NCBI GenBank assembly: GCA_964016985.1
Contig: OZ024826.1
Location: 39,969,070-40,033,069, forward strand
Length of the DNA stretch: 64,000 nt
Direction: 5' to 3'
Source: Anodontia alba
Lineage: Eukaryota; Mollusca; Bivalvia; Lucinida; Lucinidae
Part shown: one piece after another, positions 33,651 through 44,829 of the stretch
How positions within the stretch are numbered: the stretch's first letter is position 1
Layout of the letters: each line of letters begins with the position of its first letter
Made by a program: the position numbers and the translations under genes
The notes under the pieces: model-generated
What the model saw: only the letters and a program-made list of their open reading frames with translations
What the model was told of the DNA's origin: nothing
Database searches by the model: none

Positions 33651-35470
33651 CAGATAGCATGACAACGTTGGCCCAACGTTGAAATATGGTTGAAATATGG
33701 TCGGACAGTTGGCTAACCGTTGGCATCATACGTACAACATTGTGCCAACGTTGGGCCAACGTCATACAAATTTGACAAATTCCAGAGAAAAATAAGTCTT
33801 ATACACTAACATTGGGCCACCGTTGGCCTAACGTATGTATTTAGATGCATATTTTCCCCATGCTTTTTGTTTATGTGGTAACGTTGGATCTACGTTGGCC
33901 CAACGTTGATATGTGATGCACACTTTTTAAAAGATACACAAGCCGCGGATTCATTTAATAATGAAAATACATCATGATTAAATTTTTGATTGGATAAATA
34001 AATGAAAGTGTTACAATATTTGTAGTTTTTACTTTAATTTTCAAAAGGAAGAAAAATAGAGCCATCTTGTCTTGTTGGGAATCCTGAATAAAAAAAATAC
34101 AGTTTTTATGTTGATAAAACATATTTTTTTTTCTTGCAATGTAAAAATACTGAAAGTTGAGGTTTTTCTCTTTTATTAGTTTAATTCCGCATACAAAATA
34201 TGATAAGAAATGCTTCATCAATAAATCGAATTATGATACTGTCTTTGACTATTCACCACCTGCAGGTTATAACAACAATTATAATGAAACATAATACCCC
34301 AGAGAGTTATGTTTGTGTTAGCCATTATTAATGTATAATTAATACCAGGAAGATAAACACTAGAATCTGCTTTTTAGTGCCTTTATAGCTGGCTGTTAGA
34401 CAACATCTTGTTTATGTTGCTAAGCTTTACATGTAAGTTGAACAATGATGTTTTATAAAAGTGAACGAAAATTATTATTATTATTATTTTTTTTTTGTAA
34501 AATGAAAAAATGATAAAAAATGAAAAAAATATATAAAAAAAAGAAAGAAAAGAAAAAACATTCATCTCATTTATTCATAAAGATAATTATATAAACTGAC
34601 AAATAATAAACAAATAATATTGGAGGAGAATATTACTTTTATTTTTTTATTTTTTTTATTTTTTATTTTCAGATTGGCTCAACGACAACTCTATTTCTTA
34701 GAAACAGATGTTGATCAATATATCGCTTGACAACTTGGATGTAGGACAGTATTATTCAACTTCGATCGATAAAGATATATGGAAACAGTAACCTCTTTAT
34801 ACCACAGTGTATTATAACACAAATTCGGATACAACACGGTTAAAAATGTATAGATTATATAGAAAAATGACATTTATAACACAAATTTGGATGTAAAACG
34901 GTTCAAAAATGTATAGATTATATAAAAAAATGACATGTCATTTTTCTTATAAAAATTACCTATACATTATTGACTGGATATAGCACATATGTTTAACTAA
35001 CACAGTTTTTGTTAAACAGCCCTTTTATAAAGAGGTTTTGTAATTAACTTTTTCTCGCCTAAAAAATTTTATGGTTTTATCGGTTAAAGTTGAAAAATTG
35101 CGTTACAGTGTTTGATGCGAACAAAATTTTTATGTTTGATACGGATAAACATTATTTAGCGTCCAAGTTGACAACTGATATGTCAGTATACGTTTGGCCA
35201 ACGTATACAATTTACTTTGGCATAACGTTGTTTCAATGTTACTCGTCAAATGCCAACGTATACAATATACTTTGGCATAATGTTATTTCAATGTTACCCG
35301 TCAAATATGTCCTACGTTGGCCCAACGTTGCGCCATCACGTTGGCCCTACGGAGGCCCAACGAGCAAGTAATGTTGGGCCAACGTTATTTTACAACGTTG
35401 GCCCAACGGAGTGACTAACGGGGTGACTAACCAAAATACTACGTTGGCCCAACGTTGTCATGCTATCTGG
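33651..35470. mobile_element. 1.8-kb TIR element, CCCAGATAGCA ends
   Basis: The left end CCCAGATAGCATGACAACG is the exact inverse of the right end CGTTGTCATGCTATCTGGG. Both are followed inward by multiple ACGTTGGCCCAACGTTG-type subterminal repeats (33663-33900 and 35190-35460). The sequence between is AT-rich and has no recognisable transposase, so it is non-autonomous. On both sides the RT relic resumes (GTTCCAA before, AAGGCGG after), which matches GTTCTAAGGCGG in copy C. Superfamily not assigned. Confidence 0.82.
34785..35044. mobile_element. Mariner-type MITE nested in the TIR element
   Basis: ACCTCTTTATACCACAG at the left pairs with TTTTATAAAGAGGT at the right. The interior AAAATGTATAGATTATAT motif occurs as direct and inverted copies. 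The same family is present at 48981-49201 with TA flanks; this copy is more diverged. Confidence 0.6.
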
Positions 35471-35700
35471 GAAGGCGGTTCTTCTGTCATGGTTTATTTT
35501 TGTTATAGTTCGTCTTTGAATGTGTGTGTCGCTTACATATTTTTGTTTTGGATAACCATTTGGCCACTTTGTGGGAAAGTAACTGTCCGTTTGGCTTTCT
35601 GCCAGTGATGTTTCCATTAGCGTCCAGTTATTTCGTATTTGTGTTTCTTTCCCTTTGATGTCTCTGATGGGAGGTGTGGGATAATTGTTTCGATTCCTGA
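35471..35700 (+). mobile_element. RT element relic E, part 2
   Basis: Continues the 3' region after the insertion: AAGGCGGTTCTTCTGTC corresponds to AAGGCGGTGGTCCCGGT in copy C. Similarity fades towards 35700. Confidence 0.5.
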
Positions 35701-35819
35701 GCATTGCCTTCCTTTCTATTTTTTAGTATAGAGCTCAGAGGATCCAGTCGCTAGTGATTCACATCACTTGTGTGATCTATATAGAGACTTGTCTCGCAAT
35801 CGCTGGCCCTGGTGAATAA

Positions 35820-35930
35820 ATGTCTATTGATGTGTCACCAGTAAAATATTCTGATTCTGACAAAGATGATCAGGGTACCCCGTCCCCTGTGGCGAAACCT
35901 CCGACAGCCGTCTATTCAAGTGTAGTTTAG
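35820..35930 (+). other. Short acidic/Pro-rich open frame, uncertain
   Basis: A 36-codon frame starting MSIDVSPVKYSDSDKDD and ending in a stop at 35928-35930. It could be the N-terminal remnant of a retroelement protein or chance. No match recognised. Confidence 0.2.
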
Positions 35931-36049
35931 AAACGTTCAGCACCAATCGTAAATGCTTAAAGATGCTTATACGAGTATCAGACATACAAGTAGTTGCTAT
36001 GGAAGGAATTCAAATATTTTAAGATAATCTTGTTTTACTCGGCCGGGTA

Positions 36050-36735
36050 TGAAAGCACGGCCGAGCTGCCAATCCGAGTCGAAAATGCCGAGCCTGATAT
36101 ACTAGTAGTATTTTCTTGTGTTTGTTCAAACGAGTTCAAGATACTTATTTCTTTTAATCTTATATTACCATATATGTAAACTGCTGTATTCACAATTAAA
36201 ATTGGTATAATTACTTGCCTTTTTATGACTTTATATCCATGTTTCCATTCAGCAGGGCTCGGACCCATCATGATGGGTCCGAGAGCAGGGGTATGAAAGC
36301 CAAGGCCACGAAAGGGGTACGTTTTGGCAAGTTTGTGAAAGAAAAGCGATATTTTATAATCTGAACATTTGACAGAGGTTGAAAAAAAAATATTTACAGT
36401 TGCTTTGAATCGTTATAACATGCATAAACTGTTTATACATCCCATTATTCTTCTTTTTCATCCAAATAACGAGGATCGGCAGAATCTAAAAATAGAATAG
36501 ACATAAACTAAACCGAAACGGTTGAAAGTACCTAAAGGCTCAGGTGAGCTAATAATACAGTAATTTATGACTCCACGTCTTTAACTGATTTGATAGCTTT
36601 TCCTATTAATGCTGTTATATAGTAATATAAGATTAAAAGAAATAAGTATCTTGAACTCGTTTGAACAGATACAAAAGAACACTATCAGGCTCGGCTTTTT
36701 CGGCTCGGCAGCTCGGCCGTGGCTTTTTGTTCCGA
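36050..36735. repeat. Inverted pair of ~115-bp CCGAGC-bearing repeats
   Basis: The segment 36050-36170 (GCACGGCCGAGCTGCC, GAGTTCAAGATACTTATTTC, ATCTTATATTACCATATA) is found in reverse complement at about 36605-36735, separated by about 435 bp of other sequence. Possibly the ends of one foldback element, or two solo copies in opposite orientation. Confidence 0.75.
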
Positions 36736-36739
36736 CCGT

Positions 36740-39530
36740 TCAACCGGCTTACAGTCCATTCTGTATAAACCTGTCGAATCAAATACGCCGTCCTTACTTC
36801 CTTGTTAGGGGAGAGCAATCTATTTAAGAAATGATTCAACGGGGGGACATCAGGAACTGAAAGGAAGTAATTTCTGTACGGATATTTTAAAAACATACAA
36901 TGCATATTTGTATACATGTACGTATATGTTGTTACTGCTCAATTGTTAGTTTCTTTCCATCAGAAAAATTCGGAAAATAAACGAAACTGAATCCTGTTCA
37001 CCAATTTATCTTCATCAGAAATAATTATCACTCAGAATAGATACTGTTGGGGTGCGGCCATTGATAGTGTTTTCAGTAAATAATACCTGTTATGTTTTCA
37101 AACAATGCTATATTCATTAAACTTGAGATCTTCAGCTCTCAATTCATCTTCTTCATTAATTTTTCTAGTTTCGAGCATCGAACGTGAAATGGGTCCCCAA
37201 ATAAATTTGCCCATTTGAGTCGACGAAGGAAGACGAAGGTAGTAATATTATTTCTATATTTTTTCCTGATCAGGGTAGGTCTCAAAAGTTAGAAGTACCG
37301 AAAATAACCCTAGCGCACACTGATCAGGTTCTACACTGTTTGTAATATATCACTTTAAGTGCTACGTCACAACAGTATCATTCAAAACCTCCATCTTTTA
37401 TGAAGAGTAGGTTCTAGCCTCGCTCTGGTTAGAAATGAGATTACCTAGCATCAACATAGGGCTAACCAACAAAAAATAAAAAGCCCATTGACGAAAGGAC
37501 AGCGCCCATTTTACGCCCTGGTGTGATCTGCCAATGTTGTTGTTTATGTTTATCAGACATTGAAATTTTTTTGTTGTTTTTGTTTTTTTTGTGTTTTTTT
37601 TTTTTTTTTTTTTACAGAAAATAAAAGCAATATTCTTTCGTCCAAAGTTTATTTTTGATTCTCATCAACTAATCATTTAATTTTCATCACAAATATTAAC
37701 ACTTACATATTTTATCTATCAACTAGTTAAAACTAGGTGTTAAATTGGTCACCATAAAACCAATACAAAAACGTATTATGGTTGTGAGCTTTCCTGCTGA
37801 TATCAGAAAATATAATTGAAAAAGTTGTACTTTTCTGAGGAAGAGCATTCAAATTGCTTCTTAAAGTTGTATTTTTAAACACAATATAAAATCTAAGCAT
37901 AAACATGATGACTATCAACCGAAAGGAATTATTTGCCCTGTTTAAAATTTGGCTTGAATTTGGTGTCTATAGAACTGGAAATGATTGTAACACAATTACT
38001 ACGTGTTTCAGTATTCATTAGACCTCGGACCTAATAATACCCAGACTAGTCACTAACGGAACTGCCAAAATATGTTGTCTTGACTTGATTTTAGCACTAT
38101 TTTACAGCACTATAGTCATTAAAAATTATATAACTAAAGTTGTAATAAATTGTTCTTTAATAGGTTTGATTGAAAAATGCTCAGTTACATTTAATAAAAT
38201 TGAAGTTATACCATCATTTTGGGTGAATTTCTGATGATTTTCTGCTAAGAGTGCCAAAAATAGCTAAAATGGGTACCTAGGTTTCTTGTTGATTTTACAA
38301 AAAATGTTTGATTTTCTTTAAATATAATGCTGCAGTCTTAAAGGTAATATATTGAACTATTGTTTTTTGAAAACAAATCTCAGATATTTGGAGAAATAAA
38401 TGAAATGTGAGCATTTAAACTTCATCATACAGAATTATGAAAACTCAGCCACGACAACTTATTTCCAGTAAATACAATACCTGTACACAGTACCATAGTT
38501 ACTAGTCCAGTGTATATTGGGTCCAAGATTAGACTTTCAGTCAAGTGCAGAGAATCAAACCCCGACATTCTGATGTCATCACAGAGGTCATTGCATTGAA
38601 AAACTGTTAAATACAAACCTCAAAAGGTTTTATATTGCGGTCGACAATTGCGCAGTTCTGATTATTGACATACAATGTCTGAGTTATCTTGCATGCGATT
38701 GGTTTCGATTCAGTAGGTGGAGACAATTAAGCCACTGAATGATCTGTGACTGACTTGTCCTCTACATGTGTATCTACAGCTGTTGTGAAATACTGGCAGA
38801 CTTTACTTGGAAGACCATTTATTTGTGCATCTTACACATTTACGCACGACTGATCCGCTGCGCAGGCTACTCAAAATAATAAAACTGCTTACATTGTGCA
38901 TAAAGAATGTCTGTCCTTGTAAGTATGCTCTATAAATAAAGTAGACCCTTATTGGACCGCGCAGACTTTGTATGGATCAGCAATTTTCTCATTTGCAATA
39001 AGGTGCGCTTTCACTAGTCAGAACACTATAGTATTAAACGGTAGACTTTTGAACCATAAAATAGGTACTTACTTCTTGGGCAAGATACGATGACCTAGAC
39101 CAGTCTGTGCATAAAATATTTCTAGGTCCAGTTAACATTGTCAAGCAAACTGTAGGTCCTGATCGGAATATGCGGATGCAACAGCCTGCTGCCCTATTAT
39201 AGTTTTTGGCTACATTTTTGTAATTGGTATTAAGGTACCTTTTTTGATTTAATGTTGAATGACAGCCTTCCATTACGCAAGTGACTAGTTTGATGTTTTT
39301 GTGGATGGTTTCTGATCAAAGTATACAGCAATGCTTCTAGAATCAGCTGCCGTTAGACAGCTGTCGTATGTCACGTCCACACTAAAGTCTAATGGATATT
39401 GAAATGCGTAGTATTGGTCATGTGGCATAACATTGTAATCAGGTGGTCAGTAGCCCAAATGAAAATAATAACATTAAAGTGGTCTACAAATAAAGCAATA
39501 TTTAGACATCAAGAGATAGTAGAATGGTCT
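36740..39530. other. No gene recognised
   Basis: Mostly unique AT-rich sequence. A poly(T) run lies at 37587-37612. Near 38530-38580 there is a B-box-like GGGGTTTGATTC on the minus strand, too weak to call a SINE. Open frames are short and without domains. Confidence 0.5.
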
Positions 39531-39534
39531 ATCA

Positions 39535-39723
39535 TAGCTACAGATAAGAGGGGGTATCCACATAAAATTTTTCTTATTTCTTGACGAAAACATATGTTGT
39601 GGGTACTCATTAGAAGCGCCTCGGCGAGGCACTTCTAATGAGTACCCACAACATATGTTTTGATTGAAAAATAAGAAAGGTATGAGCAGTTTACGGATGA
39701 AAAAAGTGCCTTATCTGTTGCTA
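39535..39723. mobile_element. GTACTCATTAGAAG foldback MITE, full copy
   Basis: The termini TAGCTACAGATAAG and CTTATCTGTTGCTA are imperfect inverted repeats. Inside lies an almost perfect palindrome of about 80 bp: CATATGTTGTGGGTACTC, ATTAGAAGCGCCTC, then the reverse complement. This is the best copy of a family found about ten times in the window. Confidence 0.82.
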
Positions 39724-39853
39724 TGGACTATTTAAAATTTTAAGACAAGTATGGTAAGTAGACCATAAGCTGTCCCAATCAGTAGTCCCAATAATTTGGA
39801 ATATTACAATGTACGTAGATGTACACTTTGCTGATCCTTTTCCTTGATTTCCA

Positions 39854-39903
39854 CCCCCCCCCCCCCCCACCCCGCCCCGCCCCCCACCCCCCCCACCCCC
39901 CCC
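39854..39903. repeat. Poly(C)-rich tract
   Basis: Interrupted C run with A and G interruptions, followed by AACAAAAAGTGGTGAGG. No flanking element identified. Confidence 0.8.
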
Positions 39904-40581
39904 AACAAAAAGTGGTGAGGGTATTATGTTATACCATCCGAAATTTTGAGTGTCCGTCCATCAGAGCTTCCATCATTCATGTCCGCTCCATAACTCTGAT
40001 ACCGTCAAGAGATATTTTCACCAAACTTCAAACAAATGTAAAGCACTATGAGACTAGGTGCAGAACACATAAGATGTAACTCTGGTTTGCCTACTTTTGG
40101 AGTTACATGTATTGCCCTTTGAACTTTGAACATACATGTAGCCATTTCTACATGTAGTTGTGTCTGCTCTGTAAGTTGAAAACCCTTCCAGATATTTTAA
40201 TGAAACCTCTCACAAGTGTAAAGCACCAAAAACCATAACTCTGCTTAACCTACTTTTATGTACCCTGCTTCCAGGTTTTTTTTTTTTTTTTTTCATAAAA
40301 CAGCATAGGAACTCATGTTCAGTATGCATAGGCCGGCTCAGTCTACAGCTGTACTGTTCTTTCAACATGCTTCGAAAAACATTTTTTTATTACATATATT
40401 ATTATAAAGTCATACCAAATTAATTTGTAAATTCTCATCCAAATTTTATGAAAATTGTTTGGCGCGTGGGACATTTTTACATTTGTATTTTTTTTATTTC
40501 TCAGCATGCTTTGAAGAACAATCCAGTGCCTGAAGAAAAATTGAATATCATCATCATATCATATCATAATCAGATTTTTGA

Positions 40582-41850
40582 TTAATGTGCAGGTACAGGG
40601 GCAATATCCACATCAGTGGGCCCCCTTCCAGATAGCTGGCTTGCTGCATGCATGGCAGATCTCATACCAGATCTCCAGGTATGTCTATCATGAGGGTTGA
40701 TAGTCGAGAGCTTCCACTCTCTGCAATCCCTCTCTGTCAGCTGCTTCCATGTCATCTTGGACCTCCCAGGCCCACACTTTCCATCAACCTGTATGTCAGA
40801 GGCTGTTTTGATTGCACCATTGAAGCATTCCACATGTCCATACCATCGGAGTCTTCTCTCCTTCAGAATGAGGTCTAGATCCTCAATGCCAAGCCTCACA
40901 AGTAACTCATTGGACCTGGTGGTGACAATGTCCTGCCGCCTGACATTGCAGATCTGTCTGATCATTGCCCTGTCATTTCTCTGCAGACGCTGGGTGTTTG
41001 GCTTTGTCAGTGGCCAAGTCTCGCTGGCATTGCGCTCCACACACATGAGCTGTACACACGGCCATGTGTTTTGAAAGAGAGGTGGCATGAAGAGAGAACT
41101 GGTAGCAGATCCTTGGACTTCTTCCAGGCTGTTTTCACACATGTTGTGGTTGAAAGTTCACAGCCACCTGCTGCTGAAAGCATGTCTTGTTTTGTTTGTT
41201 TTGTTTGATTTGGGCTTAACGTCGCTTTCAACCTTTTTCAGTCATATCGCGACGGTGTCTGGATGTGGCAGGGAGCTCAATGCTCACTTTTAGAGCGCTG
41301 CCTCACTGAAATATCACGCCCCAGATGAAAGCATGTCTCCTAGGTAGAAAAGGAAGCTACATATTTACCACCTCAAGCTTGTCAGGTCTCACCTGGACTT
41401 CCTTCTGTGGTCTGCCATCCAAGGGGCGTGCAGTTCCCTGGCACCGTGTACATCTGTAGTCAGGGTCTTTTGTCAAGCGCTTGAGCCCACTGCATTGCTT
41501 GTACACCCAGTGCTTGCAGCCATTGCAGAAGATGCTGTTGCTGCCCACTCCAGTGCGACAGTCAGTGCATGGAAACTTGCCTGAACTCTGCAGGAGGTCC
41601 AGTCCCGAAAACTGCAGATCATGATCTTTGTCTTTCCTACATTTACAATGTACTTTCAGTCCTTTCTTCTCCATTGCTTCTTTCCAAGTCAAGAGCCTCC
41701 TGACACATTCCTCAAGCGATTCAGCAATGATAACAAGGTCATCGGCATAGAGGTCCTCCCAGGGGAGCCCAGAGCGGAACTCTCGTGATAAGGCTTCATG
41801 CACAATGATGAAGAGCAGCGGGCTGAGTACTGATCCTTGAATAGATTGTG
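40582..41850 (-). pseudogene. 5'-truncated LINE (non-LTR) RT fragment
   Basis: On the minus strand the frame 41357-41893 holds QGSVLSPLLFIIVHEALSRE (RT motif 4 region) and the catalytic YADDLVI box. A cysteine-rich finger follows (CTDCRTG, CNGCKHWVYKQCSG, CTRC), resembling a PHD/RING-type knuckle. The frame 40582-41142 holds ETWPLTKPNTQRLQRNDRAM, the RRLRWYGHVE motif and a C-terminus PVPAH. A 138-bp insertion at 41188-41325 separates the two. The endonuclease and N-terminal RT are missing (5' truncation near 41850). This is the RT C-terminus of a LINE; exact clade not assigned. Confidence 0.85.
41188..41325 (-). mobile_element. SINE-like insertion with 13-bp TSD in the LINE
   Basis: The 138-bp insert is flanked by the direct repeat TGAAAGCATGTCT (41175-41187 and 41326-41338), a sequence of the LINE itself. 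On the minus strand it ends in an A/CAAA-rich tail (TGTTTTGTTTGTTTTGTTTG on the plus strand), as retroposed SINEs do. No tRNA head remains, so it is either 5'-truncated or a short element. Confidence 0.8.
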
Positions 41851-41945
41851 ATATTACAAATAAATTGTTAAATCGAAGCAAAATCATAGACATGTATCAT
41901 TGATTTACTAGTTTTATTCTATTTTTGAAACAAGAAAAATGTTAA

Positions 41946-42151
41946 CCCTCGTCCTGCTGAACCCGGATATATCCTGCCTTTGCAAACAGTGTAGATCCAG
42001 ATCAGCTGGCTTCTAAAGAAGCCAACTGATCTGGATCTGCACTGTTTGCCATTAAGTATTTGAATTTAAAGCAGTAATCCAGATCAAGTAATCTGATTGG
42101 CTGAAAATTAGAAGAGGGTGTGGCATCTTAAATTATTCAGCAGGACAAGGG
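41946..42151 (+). mobile_element. piggyBac-type MITE (TTAA), copy 1
   Basis: The termini CCCTCGTCCTGCTGAA and TTCAGCAGGACAAGGG are inverted repeats bounded by TTAA at 41942-41945 and 42152-42155. The central hairpin has AGTGTAGATCCAGATCAG and its inverse. A TTAA target with CCC ends is the piggyBac hallmark. No transposase. Confidence 0.85.
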
Positions 42152-42686
42152 TTAAGATGTTGACTAGAAAGAAACTGATTGACTGTTATCCTGTTTTCAA
42201 AATCTGTAGTGAGAGGTGAATACAGAGAACAAACACATTGTGTTGGATGTACTATGGACTTGGTCAGGAAGATGTGCTTAGGCCAAATGAAAAAAATATG
42301 TGTGCTTCAGGTTACATGGAATTTTAAAATAGGGATGGAAAAATAAGGTTGGAAAATATTTTTATTTTCTTAGAAGTTTTTATATGGGGTTAATAGGAAA
42401 GCAATATGGACAAATGGGGAAATCCCCATAAAATCCTAAAAAGACTTTAGGGTCGATGGTGAAAAATTAGGCACGGTTGAGTAACCTGAAACACACACTT
42501 TTTTTATTTTAGGTCTTACTAGATATCAAGGATTTGAAGACAAACAATCCTCTTATATAGCAGTAATGTATATAAAGTTTCCCCTTAGGCAAATCACAAC
42601 AGTTATTACAGTGCTCCAGCCAGGATTTTAGGGTAGAGGGGTGCCGGGTAGGGCACTTTCTGCGCGATCATGTGATATTTAGCTGA

Positions 42687-42688
<2 letters not shown>

Positions 42689-42748
<60 letters not shown>

Positions 42749-42758
42749 TGTGTGTGTG
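42689..42758. repeat. (TG)n microsatellite
   Basis: Near-perfect dinucleotide run with one TA interruption, about 300 bp upstream of the egghead start codon. Confidence 0.95.
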
Positions 42759-42930
42759 CTTTTTGTACTCATTGGAAATATCTCAGTGAGGCAATTTATA
42801 TGAGTACCAACAGATATGTTTTATGTGCATAAGTAACAAGAAAAGAAAACCTTCCCTACATTCTGTATATTATCTGTGCAATTATATTCTTCTTTCAACA
42901 TGCTCAAGCTATTTTTGTTCTGAACTTTTC

Positions 42931-42932
42931 AG
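42931..42932 (+). promoter_or_regulatory. Possible 3' splice site before the egh coding exon
   Basis: A pyrimidine-rich stretch, TTTTTGTTCTGAACTTTTC, runs into AG, 138 bp before the start codon. It would join a non-coding 5' exon lying outside what I can recognise to the coding exon. Predicted by eye only. Confidence 0.35.
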
Positions 42933-43070
42933 GTTAATACTAAGATCTGATGTGATCCTGAGATTTGAGGTGATACAAAATCAAATGTGGATCTAGCTGA
43001 AGTTTTCTCTTCCTTCAAGATGATGTGTCTGTGATAAAGCTTTTTATAACCACGTATTCATCATTCAGAA

Positions 43071-44486
43071 ATGGAGTCATTTCCACATGTGTTGCATGTT
43101 CTCACAGTTGGACTTCTTTTGTTTGTCATTTTGCTGTTTATGTACTTAGCTGGTGGTATAGGACTTCAGCGATCAGTTGGATTTGACCCATTTGTGCAGT
43201 ATGGTAGATGGGGCGCCATTATTCTGTATGTGCTGAGATTTTTAACATTGGTGCCAATTCCTCAGGCCATTTTCAACTTCCTTGGATTGGTCTGTTTCAA
43301 TACTCATCCACCAAAACCTAAGCTTAAAACAACTACTTTATTTGGTCCATTCATCTGTTTTAGGATTGTAACAAAAGGAACTTTTCCTGAACTAGTTAGA
43401 AAAAATGCACAGCGAAATATTGAAATATGCTCAAGAATTGGGCTAGATAACTACATAATAGAAGTTGTCACAGACATTGCTGTAAACTTGCCAAAGTCAC
43501 CACGATTACGAGAGATTATTGTGCCCAAGCAGTACCAATCAAAGAATTGTACACTTTATAAAGCAAGGGCTCTAAATTATTGTCTGGAACCTGGTATAAA
43601 CATGTTGGCTGACAATGACTGGATTGTTCATCTGGATGAAGAAACTCTTGTTACTGAAGCATCGGTTATTGGTATTGTAAACTTTATCAATGAAGGAAAG
43701 TACAGCTTTGGCCAAGGGGTGATAACATACGCAAATGAGGAGATAGTAAGTTGGGTTACTACTATCGCTGATTTAGTGAGAGTGGGAATGGATTATGGAA
43801 TGATACGGTTTACACTGAAATATCTTCATCGCCCTGTCTTCAGTTGGAAGGGAAGTTTTATTGTCTCAAATGCAGGAATAGAACGACAGATAACATATGA
43901 TTTTGGACTAGAAGGCAGTATAGCAGAGGATTGTTTCTTTGCCTTGACGGCATGGAAGGAAGGTCACAAGTTTGGTTTTGTCGAAGGGGAAATGTGGGAA
44001 AAGAGTACTTTCTCCCCAATTGATTATATCTACCAGCGAAAAAGATGGGTTCAAGGCATTTATAGTGTATATTTCAGTTCACAGGTACCACATAGGTATA
44101 AATTTGGTATCGGATTCATGTTGCTTGCGTGGTTTCTGATGCCGCTTACGGTACCAAACATTGTTTTAGTACCTCTTTTCCCACTGCCGATGTCGCAGAA
44201 TGTAAACATTGTATGTGCATTCATGGGTGCTGTTATGATGTTCTTGTTCATATTTGGAGCCATTAAATCATTTTCTCCTAGAAGAATGGGATGGCCAAAG
44301 TACATATTTTTATGTTTTCTGCCAGTAGCTGTTCTGCCATTGTGTATGATCATGGAAACAACTGGAGTTATTCTTGCTTTTCGAGATCGGAAGAGCCACT
44401 CATTTCACATAGTTAATAAACAATCAACCACAACCACGACTATCACAGTAAATCCAGTACACATCAGTCAGGTACAGCAAGTTTGA
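43071..44486 (+). CDS. egh: Egghead/BRE-3-like beta-1,4-mannosyltransferase
   Basis: A family 2 glycosyltransferase of 471 residues. Orthologues (Drosophila egghead, C. elegans BRE-3) transfer mannose from GDP-mannose to glucosylceramide to build the MacCer core of invertebrate glycosphingolipids. Two membrane segments lie at about residues 8-30 and 46-73. The catalytic domain has an acidic HLDEET motif (187-192) as the nucleotide-sugar site, EDCFFAL (286-292) with the likely general base, and QRKRW (322-326). Three hydrophobic segments follow (about 345-372, 378-398, 409-436), then a Thr/Val-rich tail. The length matches the family (about 450-470). An in-frame TAA at 43047-43049 and an A at -3 with G at +4 support this start. 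The whole coding sequence is one exon. A palindromic MITE follows within 40 bp of the stop, probably in the 3' UTR. Confidence 0.95.
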   Translation: MESFPHVLHVLTVGLLLFVILLFMYLAGGIGLQRSVGFDPFVQYGRWGAIILYVLRFLTLVPIPQAIFNFLGLVCFNTHPPKPKLKTTTLFGPFICFRIVTKGTFPELVRKNAQRNIEICSRIGLDNYIIEVVTDIAVNLPKSPRLREIIVPKQYQSKNCTLYKARALNYCLEPGINMLADNDWIVHLDEETLVTEASVIGIVNFINEGKYSFGQGVITYANEEIVSWVTTIADLVRVGMDYGMIRFTLKYLHRPVFSWKGSFIVSNAGIERQITYDFGLEGSIAEDCFFALTAWKEGHKFGFVEGEMWEKSTFSPIDYIYQRKRWVQGIYSVYFSSQVPHRYKFGIGFMLLAWFLMPLTVPNIVLVPLFPLPMSQNVNIVCAFMGAVMMFLFIFGAIKSFSPRRMGWPKYIFLCFLPVAVLPLCMIMETTGVILAFRDRKSHSFHIVNKQSTTTTTITVNPVHISQVQQV

Positions 44487-44514
44487 TCTTTCTTCCATCA
44501 TGACTATTCATACA

Positions 44515-44695
44515 TCCACTTAAAAGCGGGTATTGGGTAAATATTATTCTTCTCCACAAACACATATGTTGTGGGTACTTATTAGAAGCACCTCACCAAG
44601 GCATTTCTAATGAGTATCCGCAACACAAGTTATTATGGAGAAATAGCAAAAATATCAATACTTTTTCATTGGGGGAAAAAAGGCCTTTTCTGGAG
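44515..44695. mobile_element. GTACTCATTAG foldback MITE, 3' of egh
   Basis: CATATGTTGTGGGTACTTAT and TTCTAATGAGTATCCGCAAC form the arms around AGCACCTCACCAAGGC. More diverged than the copy at 39535. Part of a second copy (left arm only) follows at 44735-44825. It probably lies in the 3' UTR of the mannosyltransferase gene. Confidence 0.65.
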
Positions 44696-44829
44696 CGATG
44701 AATTACATTGTATCTAATATGAAGTGTCCCCTTAGCTTTAGATAAGTGGATTATACTGATATTTGCCTTATTTCTGTATGAAAACATATTGTAGTTACTC
44801 ATTAGAAGACTGACTGTCTCGAGGGACGT

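Noticed and set aside
38420..38600. tRNA-like B box GGGGTTTGATTC on the minus strand
   Set aside because: No convincing A box, fold or target duplication; left as unassigned.
40648..41074. Plus-strand frames opposite the LINE
   Set aside because: They are antisense shadows of the LINE RT C-terminal frame, which carries the recognisable motifs.
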